A DNA stretch of 64,000 nucleotides, from contig NZ_UETD01000002.1 of assembly GCF_900116855.1 (NCBI RefSeq), forward strand, positions 62,001 to 126,000, read 5' to 3'. Source of the DNA: Ruminococcus flavefaciens. GTDB taxonomy: Bacteria > Bacillota > Clostridia > Oscillospirales > Ruminococcaceae. The notes beneath the pieces are model-generated. The model was not told where the DNA came from, did no database searches, and worked only from the letters and a program-made list of their open reading frames with translations. A program made the translations under genes and the position numbers. Shown piece after piece: positions 1 to 9,008 of this stretch. Every line of letters begins with the position of its first letter. The stretch's first letter is position 1.

Positions 1-1
1 C

Positions 2-565
2 GAGACTTCACCTCTCCTTGAGACTATTGACGCTCCTGTGTCACTCAAGGTAGGAGACAATATAACAACAGACCACATCATGCCCGCAGGTGCAAAGATA
101 CTTCCTCTCCGTTCAAATATCCCGAAGATCTCGCAGCACTGCTTCGCTGTATGTGATGAGAGCTTCCCTGAGAGAGCAAAATCACTCGGCAAGAGCATTA
201 TCGTAGGCGGTTCAAACTACGGACAGGGATCATCCAGAGAGCACGCTGCACTTGCTCCTCTTTACCTTGGCGTAAAGGCTGTTCTGGTAAAGTCATTCGC
301 AAGAATCCACCGTGCTAACCTTATAAATGCAGGTATACTTCCTCTGACTTTTGTTAACGAGGCTGATTACGACAGCATTGCTCAGGGCGATGAGCTCGTT
401 CTTGCTGATGTAAGAAAGGCAGTAGAAGAAGGAAAGTCTGAGCTTACAGTTGTAAACAAGACTAACGGCAAGGAGATACCTGTACTCTGTGAGCTTTCAG
501 GACGTACAAAGGACATCATGCTTGCCGGCGGACTTCTTGATTATACAAGAGAGTCCATGAAGTAA
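2..565 (+). CDS. acn: Aconitate hydratase, C-terminal part (gene cut by window start)
   Basis: Aconitase interconverts citrate and isocitrate using a [4Fe-4S] cluster. Only the C-terminal swivel domain is in the window; the frame is open back to base 2, so the first internal start-like codon (GTG at 38) is not a real start. The visible part carries the domain's GDNITTDHIMPAG opening, the GGSNYGQGSSREHAA phosphate-binding segment and a KSFARIHRANL motif. The cluster-binding cysteines lie upstream, outside the window. Isocitrate dehydrogenase follows 72 bases later, so the pair probably makes 2-oxoglutarate for glutamate synthesis. The family is certain; the subtype (single-chain bacterial/mitochondrial-like) is likely. 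Confidence 0.93.
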   Translation, partial: ETSPLLETIDAPVSLKVGDNITTDHIMPAGAKILPLRSNIPKISQHCFAVCDESFPERAKSLGKSIIVGGSNYGQGSSREHAALAPLYLGVKAVLVKSFARIHRANLINAGILPLTFVNEADYDSIAQGDELVLADVRKAVEEGKSELTVVNKTNGKEIPVLCELSGRTKDIMLAGGLLDYTRESMK

Positions 566-637
566 TACAGCGATATATTATCTATAATTCAAATGCACTT
601 TTAATACCCTGTTGAAGTACAAAGGAGGTACAATCCA

Positions 638-1849
638 ATGGCTAAAATAACCATGAAAACTCCTCTCGTTGAGATGGACGGCGACGAGATGACAAGAATC
701 CTCTGGCAGTGGATCAAGGAAACTCTTCTTGAACCATATGTGGAGCTTAATACAGAATACTATGATCTCGGTCTCAAGCACAGAGAAGAGACTAAGGATC
801 AGGTAACAATAGACTCTGCCGAAGCTACAAAGAAATACGGTGTAGCAGTAAAGTGTGCAACTATCACACCTAACGCTGCAAGAATGCCTGAGTACAACCT
901 TACTCAGATGTGGAAGTCTCCTAACGGAACTATCCGTGCAGCTCTTGATGGCACTGTTTTCCGTACTCCTATTATCGTAAAGGGTATCGAGCCCTACATT
1001 CCCACATGGACAAAGCCTATCACAATTGCACGTCACGCATATGGCGATGTTTACAAGAATACAGAGATGCGCGTAAGCAAGGGCAGCAAGGCTGAGCTTG
1101 TCGTAACAGATGAAAACGGCAATGAGACCCGTGAACTCATCCATGACTTCACAAAGTGCGACGGTATCATTCAGGGACTCCACAACCTTGATGCTTCTAT
1201 CGCAGGCTTTGCAAGAGCTTGCCTTAACTACGGTCTTGATCTCAAGCAGGATGTGTGGTTCGCTTCAAAGGACACTATCTCCAAGAAGTATGATCACCGC
1301 TTCAAGGATATCTTCCAGGAGATCTACGATAATGAGTACAAGGAGAAGTACGAAGCAGCCGGCATCGAATACTTCTATACACTTATCGATGATGCAGTTG
1401 CAAGAGTTATACGTTCAAACGGCGGATATATCTGGGCTTGTAAGAACTATGACGGCGACGTAATGTCTGATATGGTATCCACAGCTTACGGAAGTCTTGC
1501 TATGATGACTTCTGTACTTGTTTCTCCTGACGGAATTTATGAGTATGAAGCTGCTCATGGTACTGTTCAGCGTCATTACTATAAGTATCTGAAGGGTGAG
1601 GAGACATCTACCAACTCTGTTGCAACGATCTTTGCATGGAGCGGTGCTCTCAGGAAGAGAGGAGAGCTTGACGGAACTCCTGAGCTCTGCGACTTTGCAG
1701 ATAAGCTTGAAAAGGCTACAATACAGACTATTGAGGAAGGCGTTATGACAGGCGATCTTTACCTTATCTCAAAGCTGGACAACAAGAAGAAGGTTGATTC
1801 AAAGACTTTCCTTGACGAGATAAAGGTCAGACTCGACAAATTAATGTGA
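638..1849 (+). CDS. icd: Isocitrate dehydrogenase, NADP-type (subfamily II)
   Basis: Oxidises isocitrate to 2-oxoglutarate and CO2. The 403-residue length and the start ([15 protein letters not shown]), followed by [27 protein letters not shown] and a C-terminal [13 protein letters not shown] segment, match the homodimeric eukaryote-like subfamily II, which is normally NADP dependent. A strong AAAGGAGG ribosome binding site lies about 8 bases before the ATG. It follows aconitase and precedes rex, so it probably supplies 2-oxoglutarate and NADPH in the oxidative arm of an incomplete TCA cycle; no 2-oxoglutarate dehydrogenase is present in the window. Confidence 0.96.
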   Translation: MAKITMKTPLVEMDGDEMTRILWQWIKETLLEPYVELNTEYYDLGLKHREETKDQVTIDSAEATKKYGVAVKCATITPNAARMPEYNLTQMWKSPNGTIRAALDGTVFRTPIIVKGIEPYIPTWTKPITIARHAYGDVYKNTEMRVSKGSKAELVVTDENGNETRELIHDFTKCDGIIQGLHNLDASIAGFARACLNYGLDLKQDVWFASKDTISKKYDHRFKDIFQEIYDNEYKEKYEAAGIEYFYTLIDDAVARVIRSNGGYIWACKNYDGDVMSDMVSTAYGSLAMMTSVLVSPDGIYEYEAAHGTVQRHYYKYLKGEETSTNSVATIFAWSGALRKRGELDGTPELCDFADKLEKATIQTIEEGVMTGDLYLISKLDNKKKVDSKTFLDEIKVRLDKLM

Positions 1850-1870
1850 TAAGAGAGAAGGCATAGAACA

Positions 1871-2517
1871 ATGTCAAAAAACTCAATATCCAACTCTGTC
1901 ATAAGAAGGCTTCCAAGGTATTACCGCTTTCTCGGCGAGCTTGAGAACAACGGATATGTCCGCATATCTTCAAGAGAGCTTTCTGAGAAATGGGACTTAC
2001 CGCTTCGCAGATAAGGCAGGATTTTAATTGCTTTGGCGAGTTTGGTCAGCAGGGATACGGCTATAATGTCAGCGATCTCAGAATGGAGATCGGAAAGATA
2101 CTTGGTCTTGACAAGCAGACACCTATGATTCTTCTGGGTGCAGGAAATCTCGGAAAGGCTATAGCTGCGCATATTGACTTCCATAACAAAGGATTTGATC
2201 TTATTGGCGCATTCGATATCAATGAAGAACTCATTGGCAAGGAGATAGGCGAGCTCAAGGTCAGAAGCGTTGATGAGCTGAGTTCTTTTTGTGCTGAAAA
2301 CAAACCTGTTGCCGCCATACTCTGTGTACCGATGCAGGCAGCTGAAAAGCTTGCGAATACGCTTATAAGCTGCGGCATAAAGGCTTTCTGGAATTTTACA
2401 CACTATGACCTTAAAGTTGCTCACAAGGGTGTGGCTGTCGAAAACGTCCACCTCGGTGACAGTCTGACAACTCTTTCGTATTGTTTAAACAACATTGAAG
2501 GAGCTGAAAAAGAGTAA
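1871..2517 (+). pseudogene. rex: Redox-sensing repressor Rex, split by a -1 frameshift
   Basis: Rex is an NADH/NAD+-responsive repressor with an N-terminal winged helix and a C-terminal Rossmann domain. From ATG 1871 the frame encodes a typical Rex N-terminus (SVIRRLPRYYRFLGEL, then RISSRELSEK) and stops shortly after. The next frame continues exactly where it should, with MGLTASQIRQDFNCFGEFGQQG and the Rossmann GAGNLGKA motif, to 2517. Adding one A in the A-run at 1988-1990 (GAGAAATGGG to GAGAAAATGGG) restores a full-length Rex of about 215 residues. The downstream ATG at 1990 could give a 175-residue protein lacking most of the winged helix. A real mutation and a sequencing or assembly homopolymer error cannot be separated from this sequence alone. 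Confidence 0.9.
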
Positions 2518-2522
2518 TTTTG

Positions 2523-2555
2523 AAACGGAACAGCAGTTGCTGTTCCGTTTTTTAT
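2523..2555 (+). terminator. Rho-independent terminator after rex
   Basis: A 12-bp stem (AACGGAACAGCA pairing with TGCTGTTCCGTT) is followed by a T-run, six bases after the rex stop codon. It closes the aconitase-icd-rex transcription unit. Confidence 0.88.
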
Positions 2556-2926
2556 GTTTGAAAGTGTGAAAAAATTATCAATGTTTATAGAGCTACATAT
2601 ATAGGATTATATATTAGCATTCTAAAAATGCATATATTTTTCGGCTGCATTATTGCTTCGCCAAGAAGATGACGACTCGCTTTTTCTTCGTTTGTTTGTC
2701 CTGCGCAAATACTGCTGTTTGGTAATAATCAGTATAAAAACAAGGGACATTAGAGCTTTGTAAGTCAAATGCAACAAAAAAATGACCAACTGTTCTGAAA
2801 TAAATGTACGCAACAAAAATGTGATATAAAAACAAATATATCATTTTTATATTACAGCATCAGAGGATGGATATATCATTGTTAATTATATATCAATATC
2901 AGAATAGCGATATTCTGAAACTGAAT
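2556..2926. other. AT-rich intergenic region, no gene seen
   Basis: About 370 bases between the rex terminator and the fumC promoter. Short open frames on the minus strand match nothing recognisable and lack good ribosome binding sites. ATATATCA-like strings recur. The only candidate signals are a Rex-like palindrome at 2879-2896 and the promoter just downstream. Confidence 0.5.
2879..2896. promoter_or_regulatory. Possible Rex operator
   Basis: TTGTTAATTATATATCAA fits the clostridial Rex pattern TTGTTAAnnnnTTAACAA at 12 of 14 defined positions. It lies about 30 bases upstream of the -35 box of the fumC-hdr-flx-frd unit and downstream of rex itself. The AT-rich setting makes a chance match possible. 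Confidence 0.35.
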
Positions 2927-2955
2927 TTGAATTTATCCTGAGTTACTGGTATACT
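2927..2955 (+). promoter_or_regulatory. Sigma-A promoter for the fumC-hdr-flx-frd operon
   Basis: -35 TTGAAT (2927-2932) and -10 TATACT (2950-2955) are separated by 17 bases, which leaves a leader of about 70 bases before the fumC start. No other promoter of this quality was noticed between fumC and the flavoprotein gene. Confidence 0.65.
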
Positions 2956-3034
2956 TATAATGTATAGAAATGTTGAAACAGGTGTTATTGCGCCGAAAGG
3001 CGTGATATACCAAGCGTCAGGGGAGAGGATATAT

Positions 3035-4411
3035 ATGGATTATCGTATCGAACATGATTCTATGGGCGAAGTTAAGGTTCCTGCCGATAAGTACTGGGCT
3101 GCCCAGACCGAAAGAAGCCATGAGAATTTTCTTATTGGCGTCGGTATTGAAACTATGCCAAGAGAGATCACTCACGCCTTCGGCATTCTCAAGAAGGCTG
3201 CAGCTCTTTCTAATCACGAGCTGAAGCCAGAAAGAATGACCGACAAAAAGCTTGATGCTATATCTCAGGCTTGTGACGAAGTGATCAGCGGGTCTCTCAA
3301 TGACCATTTTCCACTTGTTGTATGGCAGACAGGCAGCGGCACTCAGTCAAACATGAATGCCAATGAAGTTATTGCCAACAGAGGAAATGAGATCGCAGGC
3401 GAAAAGCTTCTCCATCCAAACGATGACATTAATATGAGTCAGTCGTCTAATGACACTTTCCCTACTGCTATGCATATCGCAGCAGTTGTTGCTCTTGAAG
3501 ATAAGGTCATTCCTGCTGTTGATACATTGATCGATACCTTCAAGAGACTTGAAGCGGAGAATGAGGGTATAGTCAAGAGTGGAAGAACTCATCTTCAGGA
3601 TGCCACTCCCATTAAATTCTCTCAGGAGATAAGCGGCTGGAGAGCATCTCTTGAAAAAGACAGAAAGATGATACTTTCTGCTTGCAATGAGCTTAAAGAG
3701 CTTGCTCTTGGCGGCACAGCTGTCGGAACAGGTCTGAATGCTCCCAAGGGCTTTGCCGAAAAGGCTGCTGAAAATATCAGTAAGCTGACAGGTAAGAAGT
3801 TTATCACTTCTCCCAATAAATTCCATTCACTCACCTCAAAGGATGAGATCGTGTTCGCTCATGGAGCTCTCAAGGCTCTTGCTGCTGATATGATGAAGAT
3901 AGCAAATGATGTAAGATGGCTTGCATCGGGGCCCAGAGACGGTCTTGGCGAGATATTTATTCCCGAGAATGAGCCGGGTTCATCTATCATGCCGGGAAAG
4001 GTCAACCCTACACAATGTGAGCAGGTAACAATGGTGGCTGTTCAGGTTATGGGCAATGATGTTGCAGTCGGCATGGCGGCTTCGCAGGGCAACTTTGAAC
4101 TGAACGTGTTCATGCCTGTGTGTGCATATAATTTTCTTCAGTCCGCAAGACTTCTTGCTGAGTCTATTACGTCCTTCAACAAAAACTGTGCGGTAGGAAT
4201 AAAGGCGAACAAGGAGAAAATGCATCATAACCTTTACAATTCCCTTATGCTTGTTACAGCTCTCAATCCCTATATCGGATATGAGAATGCTGCAAAGACT
4301 GCTAAAAAAGCATTCAAGGACAATGTTTCTCTGAAGGAAGCTTGTGTTGAACTTGGTTTTCTCACTGCCGAGAAGTTCGATGAAGTCTTCCACCCCGAAG
4401 AAATGGTTTGA
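3035..4411 (+). CDS. fumC: Fumarate hydratase class II (fumarase C)
   Basis: Interconverts malate and fumarate without an Fe-S cluster. The 458-residue protein has the fumarase/aspartase signature GSSIMPGKVNPTQCE, the GSGTQSNMNANE and SGRTHLQDATP motifs, and an N-terminus (MDYRIEHDSMGEVKVPADKYWAAQT) diagnostic of FumC. I place the start at ATG 3035, behind AGGGGAGAGG; the open frame extends 25 codons further upstream but that part does not look like fumarase. It is the first gene of a long co-directional run ending in fumarate reductase, so here it most likely works in the reductive direction, making fumarate for reduction to succinate. Confidence 0.96.
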   Translation: MDYRIEHDSMGEVKVPADKYWAAQTERSHENFLIGVGIETMPREITHAFGILKKAAALSNHELKPERMTDKKLDAISQACDEVISGSLNDHFPLVVWQTGSGTQSNMNANEVIANRGNEIAGEKLLHPNDDINMSQSSNDTFPTAMHIAAVVALEDKVIPAVDTLIDTFKRLEAENEGIVKSGRTHLQDATPIKFSQEISGWRASLEKDRKMILSACNELKELALGGTAVGTGLNAPKGFAEKAAENISKLTGKKFITSPNKFHSLTSKDEIVFAHGALKALAADMMKIANDVRWLASGPRDGLGEIFIPENEPGSSIMPGKVNPTQCEQVTMVAVQVMGNDVAVGMAASQGNFELNVFMPVCAYNFLQSARLLAESITSFNKNCAVGIKANKEKMHHNLYNSLMLVTALNPYIGYENAAKTAKKAFKDNVSLKEACVELGFLTAEKFDEVFHPEEMV

Positions 4412-4434
4412 TAAATACGAAAGGAAGCGTACAT

Positions 4435-5232
4435 ATGGAAACTTTTACCTACTACCCTGGCTGTACGCTGAGAACAAAAGCAAAAGACCTTGATACATAC
4501 GCAAGGTCTTCTGCCGAAGCTCTCGGTATCAATCTTGAGGAGCCTGCTGACTGGCAGTGCTGCGGCGGTGCTTACACAACAGCGAAAGATGAGATCGCGA
4601 CCAAGCTTTCAGCTGTAAGAACGCTCAATTCAGCCAAGATGAACAGCAGACCTCTTATCACAGTCTGTTCAGCCTGTCATAACGTTATAAAGCAGACCAA
4701 TTATGATATTCTCCATGACGAGGAGATGGCTTCTAAGGTCAATAATTATTTAAAGCTTGATGAGCCGTATAACGGTGAGACCACTGTTTATCACTATCTT
4801 GAGATGCTCCGAGATGTTGTTGGCTTTGATAACCTTGCACAGAAGGTAGTCAATCCGTTCAAGGGCAAAAAGATAGCTGCTTACTACGGATGTCTCCTGC
4901 TCCGTCCGTCAAAGGCGCTTGCAATGGACGATCCCGAAAATCCTTCTATCATGGAAGATTTTATAAAGGCTATCGGAGGAACTCCTGTTATATACGCTCA
5001 GAGAAACGAGTGCTGCGGCGGATATATCACTCTTGAGGACAAGGATCAGGCAGCTAAAAGAAGCAATGCTGTAATGCGTTCTGCCGCAGATCAGGGAGCT
5101 GATATGGTCATCACAGCCTGTCCTCTCTGCTTGTATAATCTGAAAAAGAGCTCGGGCTCCGAGCTTCCTGTTTACTACTTTACCGAGCTTCTTGCAGAAG
5201 CTCTTGGCGTGAAGGAGGAAAGCAATGAATAA
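4435..5232 (+). CDS. hdrB: HdrB-like CCG-domain subunit (heterodisulfide reductase family)
   Basis: HdrB proteins carry two cysteine-rich CCG domains that, in methanogens, hold the paired [4Fe-4S] clusters where the disulfide substrate is reduced. Both domains are visible: YYPGCTLRTKA ... WQCCGGAYT ... CSACHN, then YYGCLLL ... ECCGGYIT ... CPLCLYN. Length 265 residues, normal for HdrB. The start at 4435 follows GAAAGGAAG; the frame overlaps hdrC by 8 bases, suggesting translational coupling. A bacterium has no CoM-CoB heterodisulfide, so the physiological acceptor is unknown. The operon suggests it passes electrons toward fumarate reductase. Confidence 0.92.
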   Translation: METFTYYPGCTLRTKAKDLDTYARSSAEALGINLEEPADWQCCGGAYTTAKDEIATKLSAVRTLNSAKMNSRPLITVCSACHNVIKQTNYDILHDEEMASKVNNYLKLDEPYNGETTVYHYLEMLRDVVGFDNLAQKVVNPFKGKKIAAYYGCLLLRPSKALAMDDPENPSIMEDFIKAIGGTPVIYAQRNECCGGYITLEDKDQAAKRSNAVMRSAADQGADMVITACPLCLYNLKKSSGSELPVYYFTELLAEALGVKEESNE

Positions 5233-5608
5233 GAATTTAAAGGAACAGGTGCTTCGCGCCAGCGGAGTAAACGTTCTGAAGTGTATGCGCTGCGGCAAAT
5301 GCTCAGGCACCTGCCCTTCATATGACGAGATGGAGTATCATCCTCATCAGTTCGTTTACATGGTCGAACGCGGTGACATAGAGACTTTGATGAATTCAAA
5401 GTCCATATACAAATGTCTGACTTGCTTTGCCTGTGTTGACAGATGTCCCCGTAATGTTGAGCCTGCGAAGGTCGTTGAGGCTGTAAGGCTTGCGGCTGTA
5501 CGTCAGCAGGGCAATAACCATATGAATCCCAATCAGATACCTGAAATGCTTGATGACGATCTGCCTCAGCAGGCTATCGTAACAGCTTTCAGAAAGTACA
5601 TTAAGTAA
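5225..5608 (+). CDS. hdrC: HdrC-like dicluster ferredoxin subunit
   Basis: A 127-residue electron-transfer subunit with two [4Fe-4S] motifs: CMRCGKCSGTCPS near residue 21 and CLTCFACVDRCPR near residue 62. The helical spacer and C-terminus are those of HdrC, which links HdrA to HdrB in the soluble complex. It overlaps hdrB and is followed 15 bases later by hdrA, giving the gene order B-C-A. No membrane segment is seen, so this is the cytoplasmic type rather than the membrane HdrDE type. Confidence 0.92.
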   Translation: MNKNLKEQVLRASGVNVLKCMRCGKCSGTCPSYDEMEYHPHQFVYMVERGDIETLMNSKSIYKCLTCFACVDRCPRNVEPAKVVEAVRLAAVRQQGNNHMNPNQIPEMLDDDLPQQAIVTAFRKYIK

Positions 5609-5623
5609 GGAGGAGATCACACT

Positions 5624-7615
5624 ATGCAGAGAATAGGCGTTTTCGTCTGTCATTGCGGAACGAATATCGCTGCAACAGTAGATGTCAAGACTGTTGCGGA
5701 AACTCTTGGTCATGAGCCGGGCGTGGTCATCTCTCAGGATTACCAGTATATGTGCTCTGAATCGGGACAGAATCTTGTAAAGAATGCGATCAAGGAACAT
5801 AACCTCACAGGTATCGTTATCTGTTCATGTTCTCCGAGAATGCATGAAAATACATTCAGAAAGGCTGCGGCGGCAGCAGGACTTAACCCTTATCTTGTTG
5901 AGATCGCCAACATCCGTGAGCAGTGTTCATGGATACACAAGGATATAGCAACTGCAACAGATAAGGCTATAATCCTCGGCAAGGCTGCCATTGCTAAGGT
6001 ACACCTCAACGCTCCTCTTACAGCTGGTGAGAGCCCTGTTGCGAAGAGAGCTCTCGTTATCGGCGGCGGTATCGCAGGTATACAGACTGCTCTTGATATC
6101 GCAGAGGCTGGCTTTGACGTTGACATCGTTGAGAAGCAGCCTACTATCGGCGGTAAGATGGCTCAGATAGATAAGACTTTTCCGACACTTGACTGTGCTG
6201 CTTGTATACTTACCCCTAAGATGGTTGAAGCTTCACAGAATGAGCATATAACTATTCATTCTTTCAGTGAAGTTACCGATGTAAAGGGCTTTGTTGGAAA
6301 CTTTACAGTTACTATCAAGAAAAAGGCACGTTATGTCGATGAGACCAAGTGTACGGGCTGTGGTCTTTGTACCGAAAAATGTCCCATGAAAAAAGTTCCC
6401 AACGAATTCAATATGGGACTGGATAACAGAACAGCAGTTTATATCCCGTTTGCTCAGGCAGTTCCAAAGGTAGCGACTATTGACCCCAACTACTGCATGA
6501 TGCTCAAGAACGGAAAGTGCGGTGTCTGCTCAAAGGTATGCTCTGTGGGAGCTATCGACTACAAGCAGCAGGATCGCTTCATCGAGCAGAAGTATGGTGC
6601 TATCGTTGTTGCTACAGGCTTCAATCCTATCAAGCTGGATAAGTATGATGAATTTGCATATAATCAATGTCCTGACGTCGTTACTTCTCTGGAGCTTGAG
6701 CGTCTCATGAACGCTGCAGGTCCTAACGGCGGTACACTTCTTCGTCCTTCCGATAAGACACATCCTCACAAGATAGTATTTGTTCAGTGTGTCGGTTCAA
6801 GATGCGACGACAGCAAGGGAAAGCCCTACTGCTCAAAGATATGCTGTATGTACACTGCTAAACACGCAATGCTTATCCGTGAGAAATATCCGGATACAGA
6901 AGTGTATGTATTCTACATAGATGTTCGTACACCCGGAAAGAACTTCGATGAGTTCTACCGCCGTGCGGTTGAGCAGTACAACGTTCACTACATCAAGGGA
7001 ATGGTTGGTAAAGTCACACCTCGTTCAGACGGAAAGATAGATGTTCAGGCTTCTGACCTTCTTGCAAATGAACAGCTTCATATCGATGCTGATATGGTAG
7101 TTCTTGCAGCAGCTATCGAGCCTGACAAGACAGCTCGTCCTCTTGCAACTATGCTTACAACTCAGATGGATACCAATGACTTCTTTACTGAAGCTCATCC
7201 AAAGCTTCGTCCTGTAGAGAGCGCTACGGCAGGTATATTCCTTTCAGGTGCTTGTCAGGGGCCGAAGGATATCCCCGAGACAGTAGCTCAGGCAAGTGCG
7301 GCAGCTGCAAAGGCTATCGGTCTTCTTGTGAAGAACAGCATAACCTGCAATCCTTGCGTTGCTCATTCAAATGAGCTTATGTGCAACGGCTGCTCATCCT
7401 GTGAAAAGGTTTGTCCCTACGGAGCTATCACATACGAGGATAAGGAGTTCAGAATGCCAGACAGAACAACAGCTATTCGTCGCGTTGCAAGTGTTAACCC
7501 TGCGGTATGTCAGGGCTGCGGCGCTTGTACGGTAGCTTGTCCGTCGGGAGCTATGGATCTCAACGGTTTCTCTAACAGTCAGATAATGGCGGAGGTAGAC
7601 GCAATATGCAAGTAA
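5624..7615 (+). CDS. hdrA: HdrA-like FAD/Fe-S subunit (electron-bifurcation core)
   Basis: HdrA holds the FAD that bifurcates electrons in the soluble HdrABC family. In this 663-residue protein I see an N-terminal VCHCG segment, a Rossmann motif GGGIAG at 147-152, the HdrA-specific DCAACILTPKM segment, a CTGCGLCTEKCP cluster, a further C-rich cluster CGVCSKVCS, and two C-terminal ferredoxin clusters (CNGCSSCEKVCP and CQGCGACTVACP). The ribosome binding site is AAGGAGGAG. The next gene overlaps by 10 bases and encodes the MvhD-type partner that normally docks on HdrA. Family assignment is strong; bifurcation here is inferred from family and context. Confidence 0.95.
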   Translation: MQRIGVFVCHCGTNIAATVDVKTVAETLGHEPGVVISQDYQYMCSESGQNLVKNAIKEHNLTGIVICSCSPRMHENTFRKAAAAAGLNPYLVEIANIREQCSWIHKDIATATDKAIILGKAAIAKVHLNAPLTAGESPVAKRALVIGGGIAGIQTALDIAEAGFDVDIVEKQPTIGGKMAQIDKTFPTLDCAACILTPKMVEASQNEHITIHSFSEVTDVKGFVGNFTVTIKKKARYVDETKCTGCGLCTEKCPMKKVPNEFNMGLDNRTAVYIPFAQAVPKVATIDPNYCMMLKNGKCGVCSKVCSVGAIDYKQQDRFIEQKYGAIVVATGFNPIKLDKYDEFAYNQCPDVVTSLELERLMNAAGPNGGTLLRPSDKTHPHKIVFVQCVGSRCDDSKGKPYCSKICCMYTAKHAMLIREKYPDTEVYVFYIDVRTPGKNFDEFYRRAVEQYNVHYIKGMVGKVTPRSDGKIDVQASDLLANEQLHIDADMVVLAAAIEPDKTARPLATMLTTQMDTNDFFTEAHPKLRPVESATAGIFLSGACQGPKDIPETVAQASAAAAKAIGLLVKNSITCNPCVAHSNELMCNGCSSCEKVCPYGAITYEDKEFRMPDRTTAIRRVASVNPAVCQGCGACTVACPSGAMDLNGFSNSQIMAEVDAICK

Positions 7616-8052
7616 ATGAGAATAAAGAGTTTGAACCGCTGATCGTTGCCTTCTGCTGTAACTGGTGTTCTTACGCAGGAGCCGATCTTTCGGGAACCAA
7701 CAGACTTAACTATCCTACAAATGTAAAGATAATCAGAGTACCCTGCTCATGCAGAGTAAATCCAATGTTCATTCTGAGAGCCTTCCAGCGCGGTGCTGAC
7801 GGAGTCATCCTCTGCGGCTGCCATCCGGGAGACTGTCACTATACCTCAGGCAACTACTTCACGAGAAGAAGAATGACTCTTCTGTTCAGTATGCTTGATT
7901 TCCTCGGAATAGAGCGCGACAGAACAAGAGTTGAATGGGTATCGGCTGCCGAGGGAGCTAAATTCGCGGCTACTATGAACGAGTTTACAGAAGCAGTAAA
8001 GAAGCTCGGACCTAACCGCAGACTGGAGGATCTACGATGCAGGAAGCAATGA
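7606..8052 (+). CDS. flxD: MvhD/FlxD-like [2Fe-2S] electron-transfer subunit
   Basis: A 148-residue protein of the MvhD family, which carries electrons from a hydrogenase or from an NADH-oxidising Flx module into HdrA. It has the family cysteines in CCNWCSYAGADLSG, PCSCRVNP and CGCHPGDCHY. It overlaps hdrA by 10 bases and the following Fe-S gene by 16 bases, so the three are tightly coupled. No MvhA or MvhG hydrogenase subunit is nearby; instead an FAD/NAD(P) reductase follows, which is why I call it FlxD-like rather than MvhD. Confidence 0.9.
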   Translation: MQVNENKEFEPLIVAFCCNWCSYAGADLSGTNRLNYPTNVKIIRVPCSCRVNPMFILRAFQRGADGVILCGCHPGDCHYTSGNYFTRRRMTLLFSMLDFLGIERDRTRVEWVSAAEGAKFAATMNEFTEAVKKLGPNRRLEDLRCRKQ

Positions 8053-9008
8053 TAAACAGAGCCAAACAGCTTCTGGCTGACGGCACCGTAAACCGTGTCA
8101 TCGGCTGGAAGAGGGGAGAGTTCGTATACGATGTTACTCCCGCAATTTTTGAAACAGCTGAAGAGCTTGACGCTGAATTCGTTTATGACGATTTTACAGC
8201 AGCAAATGTTTCAAAGTATCTCGTAAAAGAGAGCAGGAAGGAAGGCAAGATACTTGCTTTTCTGAAGCCTTGTGATACATACAGCTTCAATCAGCTTACC
8301 AAAGAGCACAGAGTTGTTCGCGATAACGTTTATATCATCGGAATTCCCGGCGGTCCGAAGCTTGATGCTGAAAAGATAAAGGCAAAGGGGATCACAGGAA
8401 TACTCGGAGCGAAAAACGATAACGGTACACTTGTAATAGATACCCTCTATGGTGAGGAGAAAATGCCCTATTATGAAGCGCTCAGCACAAAGTGTGAGAG
8501 CTGTAAGAGCAAAAAACATGTTGTATATGATGAGCTGATCGGCGAAGACGGAGATGTCCTCGAATCAAACCGTTTCGATATGGTAGAGAAGCTTGAGAAT
8601 ATGTCTGCTCAGGAGAGATATGACTTCTGGAGAGAACAGCTTTCAAAGTGTATTCGCTGCAACGCCTGCAGAAATGTCTGTCCTGCCTGCACTTGCGAAA
8701 AGTGCGTGTTCGATAATCCTGACTCGGGCGTTGAGAACAAGGCACCTGCTGACAGCTTTGAGGAGAATATGTTCCATATAATCCGTGCATTCCATGTTGC
8801 GGGAAGATGTACGGACTGCGGCGAGTGTTCAAGAGTTTGTCCTCAGAATATACCGCTGCATCTGCTCAACAGAAAGTTTATCAAGGATATCAATTCTCTG
8901 TACGGCAACTATCAGGCAGGTGAGGATACTACCTCAAGAGCTCCTCTTAATGATTACAAGACCGATGACTGTGAAGCAAGTATCGTTCATGAAAGGGGAG
9001 TTGAGTAA
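8037..9008 (+). CDS. Dicluster [4Fe-4S] Flx-type protein (FlxB/FlxC-like)
   Basis: A 323-residue cytoplasmic iron-sulfur protein. The N-terminal half resembles the FrhB-like domain of coenzyme F420 hydrogenase/dehydrogenase beta proteins (FLKPCDTYSFNQLTKEHRV and a later CESCKSKKH). The C-terminal half has two ferredoxin clusters: CIRCNACRNVCPACTCEKC and CTDCGECSRVCPQN. In Flx-Hdr operons such proteins shuttle electrons between the NAD(P)H-oxidising FlxA subunit and FlxD/HdrA. It overlaps both neighbours (16 bases with flxD, one base with the next gene). I cannot decide between the names FlxB and FlxC from sequence alone. Confidence 0.85.
   Translation: MQEAMINRAKQLLADGTVNRVIGWKRGEFVYDVTPAIFETAEELDAEFVYDDFTAANVSKYLVKESRKEGKILAFLKPCDTYSFNQLTKEHRVVRDNVYIIGIPGGPKLDAEKIKAKGITGILGAKNDNGTLVIDTLYGEEKMPYYEALSTKCESCKSKKHVVYDELIGEDGDVLESNRFDMVEKLENMSAQERYDFWREQLSKCIRCNACRNVCPACTCEKCVFDNPDSGVENKAPADSFEENMFHIIRAFHVAGRCTDCGECSRVCPQNIPLHLLNRKFIKDINSLYGNYQAGEDTTSRAPLNDYKTDDCEASIVHERGVE

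Noticed and set aside
578..1183. Long antisense frames over icd, fumC, nrdD, rbgA and lepB
   Set aside because: They mirror codon use of the strong genes on the other strand and show no ribosome binding sites or protein families.
1985..1995. Programmed -1 frameshifting to make full Rex
   Set aside because: GAGAAAT is not a good slippery heptamer and no obvious downstream stimulator is seen; a base deletion or sequence error is simpler.
2622..2844. Two 64-codon frames on the minus strand before fumC
   Set aside because: They overlap in different frames, have no ribosome binding site and no family resemblance; the region is AT-rich.
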